Positions 1 to 6,715 of a stretch of DNA of 11,581 bases are shown here, in pieces. Below the pieces are notes generated by a model. That model was not told where the DNA came from and did not search any database. It saw nothing but the letters and a program-made list of their open reading frames with translations. A program made the translations under genes and the position numbers. The stretch covers positions 1 through 11,581 of the forward strand of contig CAKAQP010000061.1 in assembly GCA_916720285.1 (NCBI GenBank). Reading direction: 5' to 3'. Every line of letters starts with the position of its first letter. Position 1 is the stretch's first letter. The DNA comes from an uncultured Lachnoanaerobaculum sp. (GTDB taxonomy: Bacteria; Bacillota; Clostridia; Lachnospirales; Lachnospiraceae).

Positions 1-18
1 GAAAACATTTGGTTCCAT
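1..18 (-). CDS. gyrA: DNA gyrase subunit A, N-terminal fragment (cut by window edge)
   Basis: Only the first six codons are visible, reading M-E-P-N-V-F on the minus strand, which fits the usual GyrA opening. The start lies 16 nt after the gyrB stop codon and is preceded by a Shine-Dalgarno-like GGTAGG at about 24-29. GyrA is the DNA breakage-reunion subunit that forms the A2B2 gyrase with GyrB. The identification rests mainly on position, because gyrA directly follows gyrB in most Firmicute origins. The visible sequence alone would not be enough. Confidence 0.75.
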
Positions 19-34
19 ATTTTAACCTACCTTT

Positions 35-1948
35 TTAAATATCCAAATTCGATACGTACTTCGCATTTGTCTCTATAAACTCTCTTCTCGGAGCAACCTG
101 GTCTCCCATAAGAGTATTAAATGTTAAATCTGTTTCTGAAAGCATAGACTCGTCAAGTACCACTTTTTTAAGTACTCTTCGTTCAGGATCCATGGTTGTT
201 TCCCAAAGTTGCTCGGCATCCATCTCTCCCAGACCTTTATATCTTTGTATCTTATTATTCTGATCTCTTCCGACTTCTTTTAAGATATTATCAAGTTCTT
301 CATCAGAATATGCGTACCATACCTTTTTATTCTTCTCTAACTTATACAGTGGAGGCTGAGCCAGATATACATGACCTTCCTTTATAAGTTCAGGCATAAA
401 TCTGTATATAAATGTCAGCATCAAAGTATCAATATGAGCTCCGTCCACATCTGCATCAGTCATTATAATAATTTTATTATAGCGAAGCTTGCTGATATCA
501 AAATCTTCCTGTATACCTGTACCGAATGCTGTAATCATTGACTTAATCTCGGCATTTGAATATACCTTATCAGGTCTTGCCTTCTCCACATTGAGTATCT
601 TTCCTCTAAGAGGCAAAATAGCCTGTGTATCTCTCTTTCTTGCAGATTTTGCGGAACCTCCCGCAGAATCTCCCTCGACTATAAATATCTCACATTCTTC
701 AGGATTCTTACTTGAACAGTCAGCCAATTTACCCGGTAAACTCATACCGTCAAGTGCAGACTTTCTTCTTGTAAGATCCCTTGCCTTTCTTGCCGCAGCT
801 CTTGCTCTTTGTGCTGTAATAGCCTTATCACTTATAAGCTTTGCTATTCCGGGATTTTGCTCAAGGAAATAAGTAAGCTTCTCACTTACTATAGCATTAA
901 CTGCAGTCTGTGCCTCGGAGTTTCCAAGTTTTTGCTTTGTCTGACCTTCAAACTGTGGGTCCTGTATCTTCACAGAGATTATAGCTACAAGTCCTTCTCT
1001 TATGTCTTCTCCTGAAAGATTGTCCTCATTTTCCTTCAGCAGTTTATTGTTTCTGGCATATTCATTAAATGTCTTTGTAAGTGCATTTTTAAATCCTGAA
1101 AGATGGGTTCCACCCTCAGGAGTATTTATATTATTTACAAAAGTATAAATTCCCTCTGTATAAGTGTCATTGTGCTGCATTGCAACTTCAACAACCACAT
1201 TTTCTTTCACACCCTCACAGTATATTACTTCATCGTATATAGGTGCCTTACCCTTATTGAGATAGGTAACAAATTCCTTGATACCACCCTCATAGTGGAA
1301 AGACATTTCTTTTTTTTCTACTCTGTCATCAATCAAAACAATTTTTAATGCTTTGGTAAGAAAAGCTGTCTCTCTCAATCTGACTTTCAATATATCAAAG
1401 TCATATACCGTTTCCTCAAATATAGTTGCATCCGGTAAGAAGCTTACCTCGGTACCGCTTTCACCGGGATCACATTCACCTATCACATGCATATTTTCTA
1501 CGACTTTACCCTTTTCAAATCGCATATGATAAATTTTGCCTTCTTTATAAACCTTTACATCCAACCATGTAGATAATGCATTTACTACAGATGCACCTAC
1601 TCCATGCAGTCCGCCTGAGGTCTTATATCCTCCGCCACCGAATTTTCCTCCGGCATGCAGTATTGTAAATACTACCTCAAGCGCCGGCTTTCCTGCCTTT
1701 TGCTGAATGTCTACCGGTATACCTCTACCATTATCTCTTACAGTGATTGAATTATCTTCATTTATTTTTACCTTTATCTCGGTACAAAATCCTGCAAGAG
1801 CCTCATCTACAGAGTTATCTACTATCTCATAAACAAGATGATGAAGACCCCTTGATGATATTGAACCAATATACATTCCGGGTCTTACTCTAACGGCCTC
1901 TAAACCTTCCAGTATTTGAATTTGGGATGCATCATACTCTGTACTCAT
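35..1948 (-). CDS. gyrB: DNA gyrase subunit B
   Basis: This 637-aa protein is the ATPase subunit of DNA gyrase, which introduces negative supercoils using ATP together with GyrA. The N-terminal GHKL ATPase shows the N-box EIVDNSVDEA (41-50), DNGRGIP (72-78) and GGLHGVGAS (112-120). The transducer carries the QTK loop near 337-339. The TOPRIM domain has EGDSAGG (425-431) and the metal-binding DADVDGAH (498-505). The C-terminal GyrB domain includes KGLGEM at 571-576. Length is normal for the short, Firmicute-type GyrB without the proteobacterial insertion. The start is supported by AAAGGAGA a few bases upstream. GyrA follows after 16 nt, so the two are co-transcribed. An extended -10 promoter and an unexplained palindrome lie in the leader. 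ParE is the main alternative, but the gyrA start and origin position favour GyrB. Confidence 0.98.
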   Translation of the reverse strand: MSTEYDASQIQILEGLEAVRVRPGMYIGSISSRGLHHLVYEIVDNSVDEALAGFCTEIKVKINEDNSITVRDNGRGIPVDIQQKAGKPALEVVFTILHAGGKFGGGGYKTSGGLHGVGASVVNALSTWLDVKVYKEGKIYHMRFEKGKVVENMHVIGECDPGESGTEVSFLPDATIFEETVYDFDILKVRLRETAFLTKALKIVLIDDRVEKKEMSFHYEGGIKEFVTYLNKGKAPIYDEVIYCEGVKENVVVEVAMQHNDTYTEGIYTFVNNINTPEGGTHLSGFKNALTKTFNEYARNNKLLKENEDNLSGEDIREGLVAIISVKIQDPQFEGQTKQKLGNSEAQTAVNAIVSEKLTYFLEQNPGIAKLISDKAITAQRARAAARKARDLTRRKSALDGMSLPGKLADCSSKNPEECEIFIVEGDSAGGSAKSARKRDTQAILPLRGKILNVEKARPDKVYSNAEIKSMITAFGTGIQEDFDISKLRYNKIIIMTDADVDGAHIDTLMLTFIYRFMPELIKEGHVYLAQPPLYKLEKNKKVWYAYSDEELDNILKEVGRDQNNKIQRYKGLGEMDAEQLWETTMDPERRVLKKVVLDESMLSETDLTFNTLMGDQVAPRREFIETNAKYVSNLDI

Positions 1949-1967
1949 ACTATCTCCTTTAAATCAT

Positions 1968-1985
1968 CTGAGAATACATTCTCAG
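1968..1985. promoter_or_regulatory. Perfect inverted repeat in the gyrB leader (operator candidate)
   Basis: The sequence CTGAGAAT-AC-ATTCTCAG is a perfect 8+2+8 inverted repeat. It lies between the probable gyrB -10 element and the gyrB ribosome binding site, roughly 24-41 nt downstream of the predicted transcription start. A two-base centre makes a tight RNA hairpin unlikely with all eight pairs, so a dimeric DNA-binding protein site is the simpler reading. It does not match the Gram-positive LexA box and differs in spacing from Fur/PerR-type 7-1-7 boxes. The regulator is unknown. Confidence 0.55.
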
Positions 1986-2015
1986 GAAAATTTACTCTTA
2001 ATGTCATATCGATAT

Positions 2016-2024
2016 ATTATAACA
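2016..2024 (-). promoter_or_regulatory. gyrB promoter, extended -10 type
   Basis: On the minus strand this reads TGT-TATAAT, a consensus -10 hexamer with the TGN extension. The hexamer 17 bases further upstream (TTCCAC) is a poor -35, which is typical of extended -10 promoters. The predicted start is about 2009, giving a leader of roughly 60 nt that contains the palindrome at 1968-1985. Confidence 0.6.
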
Positions 2025-2067
2025 TTTTTTTTGAAAATGTGGAATAAAATTACTACATATAAATAAG

Positions 2068-2091
2068 AAAAAAGGGGTGCCACGCACCCCT
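2068..2091 (-). terminator. Rho-independent terminator of the SemiSWEET gene
   Basis: The stem is AGGGGTGC/GCACCCCT (8 bp, mostly G-C) with a three-base loop. On the minus strand it is followed by a run of T residues (complement of 2068-2072, then more T-rich sequence). It begins 13 nt after the stop codon of the small transporter gene at 2105. It separates that gene from the gyrB promoter. Confidence 0.9.
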
Positions 2092-2104
2092 AAAATATAC
2101 ATTA

Positions 2105-2368
2105 TTACAAAGCTGTTATAAAAGTCAAAAATCCGAAAACTACACCTGCCGCATTCGGTATAATAAGGATATAATCTATTTTATGTTCATTTGTTAAGCC
2201 ATATATAACCCATAACAAACAAGATATTGCCGCTACAAGCGGCTGCAGCGGTTGAGATCTCTCACCACCTATATTTGCTATAATTTGCGGTATATAAGAT
2301 AAAAATACTAAAACTCCGATAAAAGCTCCTATAGATCCTATGAATGTATTAATTCTCTTTTTTGTCAT
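2105..2368 (-). CDS. SemiSWEET-family small sugar transporter (PQ-loop)
   Basis: This 87-aa integral membrane protein has three hydrophobic helices, at about 9-30, 42-58 and 64-85, the single three-helix bundle expected of bacterial SemiSWEETs. The PQ-loop signature appears as YIPQI (25-29). W53 and the PNAAG segment (71-75) match the family's conserved Trp and Asn around the substrate pocket. Known members act as homodimers that move sugars such as glucose or sucrose passively across the membrane; the substrate here cannot be told from sequence. The start is clear, with GGAGGT upstream. It has its own promoter (2425-2453) and its own terminator (2068-2091), so it is a self-contained unit between recF and gyrB, a position often held by remB/yaaB in bacilli. 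Family assignment is firm, physiological role is inference. Confidence 0.88.
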   Translation of the reverse strand: MTKKRINTFIGSIGAFIGVLVFLSYIPQIIANIGGERSQPLQPLVAAISCLLWVIYGLTNEHKIDYILIIPNAAGVVFGFLTFITAL

Positions 2369-2424
2369 TAAATATTACCTCCAAAATCAGTTTATAAATA
2401 TACATGTGTGAATTTATGTGTGAT

Positions 2425-2453
2425 AATATAACACACAATTTTGAAGGTTGCAA
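2425..2453 (-). promoter_or_regulatory. Promoter of the SemiSWEET gene, with an overlapping dyad
   Basis: On the minus strand TTGCAA and TATATT are separated by exactly 17 bp, a good sigma-A-type promoter. The inverted repeat TGTGTG (2417-2422) / CACACA (2432-2437) brackets the -10 hexamer. A second direct copy of TGTGTGA lies at 2405-2411, 12 bp from the one at 2417-2423. This arrangement could be a repressor operator, but no regulator is identifiable. Confidence 0.6.
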
Positions 2454-2582
2454 ATTTTAACAGAGTTTTACGAAGATTTTAACATTATTTTTTATATATT
2501 ATCGTTTTTGCATTCTGTATTTTTATTAGTTTTTAACAAGGTGTGAGTTTTTTATTTTTATTTTACATCCACATAACACCAC

Positions 2583-2633
2583 AAAAAAGGATTTTTTTAT
2601 TACTCAAAATTTAAACAATTTTATAAAATCCTT
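2583..2633 (-). terminator. Probable terminator after recF
   Basis: AAGGATTTT (2587-2595) and AAAATCCTT (2625-2633) form a perfect 9-bp stem enclosing a long AT-rich loop. The minus-strand transcript then runs into a U tract (complement of 2583-2588). It starts 12 nt past the recF stop. The long loop and low GC make it weaker than the other terminators in the window. The rest of the 2369-2645 spacer, apart from the SemiSWEET promoter, shows nothing recognisable. Confidence 0.6.
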
Positions 2634-2645
2634 GTATACAATTAT

Positions 2646-3737
2646 TTAATTATATTCACTTTCTTTTATTGTACCTTTTGTTACTTTAAATACCTTTCCA
2701 ATATCCAAAGATTTATTCAAAAAATCTTCAACACCTGTACAGGTAATCAAAGTTTGAATATGTTTTATGGACTCCAAAAGATGAGACTGTCTTTTTCCGT
2801 CAAGCTCGGATAATACATCATCCAGTAAAAGTACCGGAAATTCTCCGTATCTTGATTTTATAAGCTCTATCTCGGATAATTTTAATGATAATGCAAGACT
2901 TCTTTGTTGACCTTGTGAGCCGAATTTTTTCAAATCCATTTCCCCGTTTAAAAAAAATGAAAAATCATCCCTATGTGGTCCTACATTTGTAGTCTTATAC
3001 CTTATATCACTTGTTCTTGATTTTTTCAGTTCTTCCTCAAAACCGTCTTTTTCCACATTCTTTTCATATACTACATTTATCTTCTCACCACCTGAGAGTA
3101 AAGAGTGTATACCGAAAATTACCTCATTTAATTCTTTTATAAAGGCTTCTCTGTAAGCAATCAAATCCTTACCGTATTTTACAAGTTGCATATCCCAGAT
3201 ATCCAAAGTGTCCTCAACACCGCTCTTAAAACCGATTTCTTTTAAAAGCTTATTTCTCTGATCAAGCACCTTATTGTAGGTAACCAAAGTGGAAACATAG
3301 AGCTTATTTAACTGACAAAGCTCCATGTCCACAAAATTTCTTCTTTCCTTAGGACTTCTCTTGATAATATTCAAATCTTCAGGAGAAAAAAATACAACAT
3401 TGCAGGTACCGAAAAGTTCACTAAGCTTTCTTATCGGAATACCGTTTATAGCAACTCCCTTAGACTTGCTCTTTTTCAAATGCATATCAAGCCTTACCGA
3501 TGAGTTGTTTTTTTCTATCATCAGCTTAATATGCGATTCATTGCTTCCGAATTTTATAATATCTTTATCTTTACTTCCTCTATGAGACTTTGAAGTGGTG
3601 GCAAGGTATATTGACTCCAAAATATTAGTCTTTCCCTGTGCATTGTCACCGTAAAATATATTTACACCACTAGAAAGCTTGACATTCAAACTCTCATAGT
3701 TTCTATAGTCCTTAAGCTCCAACGATTCTATAATCAT
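2646..3737 (-). CDS. recF: DNA replication and repair protein RecF
   Basis: This 363-aa SMC-like ATPase helps load RecA at single-strand gaps and stalled forks with RecO and RecR. The Walker A motif GDNAQGKTN is at 30-38. An ABC-type signature region FGSQGQQRS lies about 90 residues from the C-terminus. It is followed by the Walker B segment PVLLLDDVLSELD with the adjacent D-loop. Length is typical. The start overlaps the end of the upstream S4-domain gene by 26 nt and has no convincing Shine-Dalgarno, so translation is probably coupled to that gene. The N-terminus M-I-I-E-S-L matches the usual RecF first beta strand, supporting this start. It is the last gene of the dnaA-dnaN-S4-recF run before a probable terminator. 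Confidence 0.98.
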   Translation of the reverse strand: MIIESLELKDYRNYESLNVKLSSGVNIFYGDNAQGKTNILESIYLATTSKSHRGSKDKDIIKFGSNESHIKLMIEKNNSSVRLDMHLKKSKSKGVAINGIPIRKLSELFGTCNVVFFSPEDLNIIKRSPKERRNFVDMELCQLNKLYVSTLVTYNKVLDQRNKLLKEIGFKSGVEDTLDIWDMQLVKYGKDLIAYREAFIKELNEVIFGIHSLLSGGEKINVVYEKNVEKDGFEEELKKSRTSDIRYKTTNVGPHRDDFSFFLNGEMDLKKFGSQGQQRSLALSLKLSEIELIKSRYGEFPVLLLDDVLSELDGKRQSHLLESIKHIQTLITCTGVEDFLNKSLDIGKVFKVTKGTIKESEYN

Positions 3738-3924
3738 TGTTCTCGTATGTAAATATATCGCCGTCTCTAAGCTTCTTACCTCTCCTAAGCTCTACCTCTG
3801 AATTTACCAAAACCTCTCCGGCCTGTATTACCGTCTTAGCTTCTGAACCCATTGATACGGCACCTGCAAGCTTCATAGCCTGCTCAAGCTTTATATATTC
3901 ATCTCTAATTCTAACTTCCTGCAT
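3712..3924 (-). CDS. S4-domain RNA-binding protein, YaaA/RlbA type
   Basis: This 70-aa protein consists almost entirely of one S4 RNA-binding fold. The segment from about 13 to 50 holds the S4 core (KLEQAMKLAG, then VLVNSEVELRRGKKLRDGD), where conserved basic residues contact RNA. Its position between dnaN and recF matches Bacillus subtilis yaaA (rlbA), a small protein linked to ribosome assembly; transfer of that role is by homology. The start is supported by AAAGGTGA upstream, which overlaps the dnaN stop codon; the intergenic gap is only 9 nt. The 3' end overlaps recF by 26 nt. This tight packing indicates a single transcript and translational coupling. Confidence 0.93.
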   Translation of the reverse strand: MQEVRIRDEYIKLEQAMKLAGAVSMGSEAKTVIQAGEVLVNSEVELRRGKKLRDGDIFTYENNDYRIVGA

Positions 3925-3933
3925 ACTTCACCT

Positions 3934-5043
3934 TTATCCTACAAAATTTACCGGCAATATCAAATAGGTGTATGAATTTTTATCGTCTTTGATAAAACAT
4001 GGGGATTTTGCATTTGTAAAATAAATATCTACAAACTCATCATCAATTACCTTTAATGCATCCACTAAGAACTTAGGGTTGAAGGCAATCTTTAAATCAC
4101 TTCCGCTTTTTTCAATGTTTACTTTGGCATCCATAAATCCAAGTGACGAATTTACAGACAATGTAAGTGTTCCGTTTTCTATATCAAGAATCAAAGGCTT
4201 ATGCTCATTTTCTCTGATAAGTATCATAGCCTGCTCTATGGCACTTTGGAATCTGTTTCTGCTGACGGTAACTTTGGTATCATAGTCATTTGAGAGCATG
4301 GTCTCAATTCTGAAATATTCACCGTCAAGAATTCTTGATAATACCAGCGTTCTGTCAAACTCAAAAAGTATATGATCCTTTGAAAAATAAATATTAACAT
4401 CTTTTTGAGTATCACTGTCAATTATCCTCATAACTTCCTGTAAGGACTTGATCGGAACCACGCATCTTTGATTCTCGAAACTTCCGTTTAATTCGATATT
4501 TCTTATAGACATTCTATGTCCGTCAAGAGTAACGAATTTAGCCACATTATCTTTAATATCTATAAGCTCTCCGCCCATCATTCTGTTGATATCGCTTATA
4601 GCTGTTGAGAACTCCGTCTGTCTGATAACTTCTTTTAAACTAAATTGTGAAAGCTTGATAAAATCATCCCTGTCTACCTGCGGCATAGGTATAAATTCTA
4701 CAGGGTCTATTCCCATTATATTAAATATCGCCTGGTCACATCTTATAGTTGTCTTAAAATCCTTATCTACATCCAGTTCTATTAAAGAATCTGTATTATC
4801 AAATTTTCTTACAATATCGGAGAAGAGTTTTGCATTCAAAACTACTCCACCAGGATTTACTATAATCGCATCCACCTCTGTTTGGATTGAAAGTTCCGTG
4901 TCTGTAGCATCTAAAACAACTCTGTTATCAGCTGCTGTTATAAGTATTGATTCTAAAATAACACTTGAAGTCTTTGTAGATATAGCCTTCATTACAATGC
5001 CAAGAGCATTTACCAATTGTGCTTTTTGAAATTTTAAATTCAT
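3934..5043 (-). CDS. dnaN: DNA polymerase III sliding clamp, beta subunit
   Basis: DnaN forms the ring-shaped homodimer that tethers the replicative polymerase to DNA and recruits repair and initiation-control factors. The 369-aa product spans the three tandem clamp folds. It opens with MNLKFQKAQLVNAL and ends with the typical YLILPVNF strand. The reading frame can be extended upstream to a TTG at 5061. I chose the ATG at 5043 because GGAGGA lies five bases before it and the extra six residues precede the family's usual N-terminus. The gene follows dnaA after a 192-nt spacer that contains an origin element. It is followed at 9 nt by the S4-domain gene. Confidence 0.98.
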   Translation of the reverse strand: MNLKFQKAQLVNALGIVMKAISTKTSSVILESILITAADNRVVLDATDTELSIQTEVDAIIVNPGGVVLNAKLFSDIVRKFDNTDSLIELDVDKDFKTTIRCDQAIFNIMGIDPVEFIPMPQVDRDDFIKLSQFSLKEVIRQTEFSTAISDINRMMGGELIDIKDNVAKFVTLDGHRMSIRNIELNGSFENQRCVVPIKSLQEVMRIIDSDTQKDVNIYFSKDHILFEFDRTLVLSRILDGEYFRIETMLSNDYDTKVTVSRNRFQSAIEQAMILIRENEHKPLILDIENGTLTLSVNSSLGFMDAKVNIEKSGSDLKIAFNPKFLVDALKVIDDEFVDIYFTNAKSPCFIKDDKNSYTYLILPVNFVG

Positions 5044-5091
5044 TGTTCCTCCGGTTGGCAATTTTTACTCAAAAAAAGAGCTCGCTCGCCA

Positions 5092-5144
5092 TGATAAATA
5101 ATTAAATATATTTTAGTATTAGTATTATTATAGTGTGTGGATAA
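5092..5144. other. Origin unwinding element candidate: DnaA box, trio-like repeats and AT tract
   Basis: A perfect DnaA box, TTATCCACA on the minus strand, lies at 5136-5144. Four bases away the plus strand carries six tandem TAN triplets at 5114-5131 (TAG TAT TAG TAT TAT TAT). These resemble the DnaA-trio element that guides DnaA onto single-stranded DNA beside a DnaA box in Bacillus subtilis. Beyond them, 5092-5113 is almost entirely A and T. Box, triplets and AT tract occur in the order known for the B. subtilis unwinding site, and in the same dnaA-dnaN spacer. The match is imperfect, because four triplets are TAT rather than TAG or TAA. A TATAAT on the minus strand (5127-5132) could also be a dnaN -10 element, though no good -35 accompanies it. 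Confidence 0.65.
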
Positions 5145-5154
5145 GTGCAAAAGT

Positions 5155-5185
5155 CTAAAAAGCCTTGTAAATACTTGCTTTTTAG
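5155..5185. repeat. 9-bp inverted repeat in the dnaA-dnaN spacer
   Basis: CTAAAAAGC (5155-5163) and GCTTTTTAG (5177-5185) are perfect inverted copies around a 13-base loop. It lies about 50 nt downstream of the dnaA stop. On the minus strand the stem is followed only by ACTTTT, so it would be at best a weak terminator or attenuator between dnaA and dnaN. It may instead be part of the origin structure. The remaining part of the spacer, 5186-5235, shows nothing I recognise. Confidence 0.5.
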
Positions 5186-5235
5186 CTGATTTTTGTAAAC
5201 ATCACCATGTTTGGGAACTACCCGTATAATTTGGA

Positions 5236-6624
5236 TTACTGTGGAGAAATCTTCTTTTTAATAGTTTCAACAGTTTGATTCAGTTCACTGTCAGAGACGA
5301 TTCTCTTAGTAATTACATCCTCGGAATTGACTATTGTAGAGTGATCTCTGTCACCTAAAAATTGACCTATTTTAGTTTGAGTATCATTGGTCATTTTCCT
5401 ACAAAGATAAACTGTAATATGTCTTGCAGTGGCTACAGGCTCCTTTCTGCCCTTGGCTTTTAACTCCGCCACGGTGATATTGAAATGATCCGCCACTACA
5501 GTTGCAATATATTCTGAAGTTATTTTTGTAGGAGCATCAGGAGTAATCATATCCTTTAGTACCGTTTTTGCCAGCTCTATATCAATTTCCTGATTTTTAT
5601 TAAGTCTGCTCATAGCATAAAGCTTATTCAGTGCTCCCTCAAGCATTCTGATATTACTCTTTATATTGGTAGCGATAAATTGAATAACTTCATTATCAAT
5701 GTTTTTGCCGTCTCTTTCCTCCTTACTTCTAAGAATTGCCATTCTTGTTTCAAAGTCCGGAGAAAAAATCTCTACCGCCACACCCCAGGCAAATCTTGAA
5801 CGAAGTCTCTCTTCAAGGTTTTTAAGCTCCATAGGAGGTCGGTCTGAAGAAAGTATTATCTGTTTTTTTTGCTCATACAATGCATTGAATGTATGGAAAA
5901 GTTCTTCCTGTATTGCATCCTTGCCGCCGATAAACTGAATATCATCAATAAGAAGTACATCAACATTACGATATTTTGAGCGATATTCCTGCAAATTGCT
6001 GTTTTTAAGCGCATCGATATATTCATTAAGGAATTTCTCACTGCTGACATATAAAATGATTGCCTCAGGATTGTGTTCCAATATGTAATGAGCAATAGAA
6101 TGCATCAAGTGAGTTTTTCCAAGACCAACGCCTCCATATATAAAGAAGGGATTGTAATGCTCCCCCGGATTTTGACTTCCCGGAGATTCCGCTACAGCTA
6201 TAGCGGTTGCATGTGCCAGATCATTACTTTTACCTACTACAAATGTATCAAAAGTATAAAGCGGATCCAGATTTGCACTTAAAAGTTTCAGGTTGTTTAC
6301 CGGATGCCTCTTATTGTCTATCAGTGTATTTTGATATTTTTTTGTTTCCTGCTCCGACTTTTCTCTAAAAACAACATTACATTTTATTAAGGTAACTTCC
6401 TCGATGGATACTGAAAGGTATAGGGAGTATTTTTTTGTAACATAAGTTTTAAAAGGTTGTGAAGGAACAGTGATGACCAAGGTATAAACTCCCTTTGAAT
6501 CCTTATCGATTGATGTAGGAATCATGGGTTTTATCCATGTATTGTATGATACAGGTGAGAGCTCATAATCATCTCTTAAAAACGTGATTATTTCCTCCCA
6601 ACTGGATTTTATCTTATCTATCAT
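5236..6624 (-). CDS. dnaA: Chromosomal replication initiator protein DnaA
   Basis: DnaA binds DnaA boxes, assembles an ATP-dependent filament at oriC and melts the origin. The 462 aa divide into domain I (about 1-85, interaction with helicase-loading partners), a short linker (85-115), an AAA+ ATPase with Walker A GGVGLGKTH (164-172), Walker B VDVLLIDDI (221-229), an arginine-finger segment RLRSRF (273-278) and sensor II RMLEG (326-330). Domain IV, from about 365, has the DNA-binding helix-turn-helix with GDRDHST (424-430). The basic-loop Arg equivalent to E. coli R399 is kept, but several contact positions differ from the common PRQ and DHTT forms (here ARH and DHST). Start is supported by AAAGGAG eight bases upstream. 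A sigma-A-type promoter lies about 40 nt upstream, next to DnaA boxes, so autoregulation is likely. Confidence 0.99.
   Translation of the reverse strand: MIDKIKSSWEEIITFLRDDYELSPVSYNTWIKPMIPTSIDKDSKGVYTLVITVPSQPFKTYVTKKYSLYLSVSIEEVTLIKCNVVFREKSEQETKKYQNTLIDNKRHPVNNLKLLSANLDPLYTFDTFVVGKSNDLAHATAIAVAESPGSQNPGEHYNPFFIYGGVGLGKTHLMHSIAHYILEHNPEAIILYVSSEKFLNEYIDALKNSNLQEYRSKYRNVDVLLIDDIQFIGGKDAIQEELFHTFNALYEQKKQIILSSDRPPMELKNLEERLRSRFAWGVAVEIFSPDFETRMAILRSKEERDGKNIDNEVIQFIATNIKSNIRMLEGALNKLYAMSRLNKNQEIDIELAKTVLKDMITPDAPTKITSEYIATVVADHFNITVAELKAKGRKEPVATARHITVYLCRKMTNDTQTKIGQFLGDRDHSTIVNSEDVITKRIVSDSELNQTVETIKKKISPQ
5240..5248 (-). other. Near-consensus DnaA box at the 3' end of dnaA
   Basis: TGTGGAGAA reads TTCTCCACA on the minus strand, one mismatch from the DnaA box. 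It overlaps the last codons of dnaA, about 96 bp from the perfect box at 5136-5144. It may be a chance occurrence. Confidence 0.3.
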
Positions 6625-6661
6625 CCTTTTTACTCCTTTAGGATAAGTATAAACTAGGTAG

Positions 6662-6690
6662 AGTATATCAAAAAAAGGTATTCATATCAA
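6662..6690 (-). promoter_or_regulatory. dnaA promoter
   Basis: On the minus strand TTGATA and TATACT are separated by 17 bp. The predicted start is near 6655, giving a leader of about 30 nt that contains the dnaA ribosome binding site. The nearest DnaA box begins at 6716, about 25 bp upstream of the -35. DnaA bound in the first cluster could therefore affect this promoter. Confidence 0.75.
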
Positions 6691-6715
6691 TGTAAAGAAA
6701 AAATAAAAAAGAAAA

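Noticed and set aside
489..872. 127-codon open frame antisense to gyrB
   Set aside because: Shadow of the well-conserved gyrB TOPRIM region; no initiation signals.
4586..5029. 147-codon open frame antisense to dnaN
   Set aside because: Its hydrophobic, Ser/Ile/Leu-rich translation is what the reverse complement of a clamp gene gives. It has no ribosome binding site or promoter.
5044..5058. Extended dnaN start at TTG 5061
   Set aside because: The extra residues are encoded by the ribosome binding site region itself. GGAGGA is positioned for the ATG at 5043.
5069..5092. Seven-codon mini-ORF (MASELFF) upstream of dnaN on the minus strand
   Set aside because: No ribosome binding site precedes it. 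The short GC-rich patch followed by seven T residues invites reading as a leader peptide or terminator, but the only possible stem has a two-base loop.
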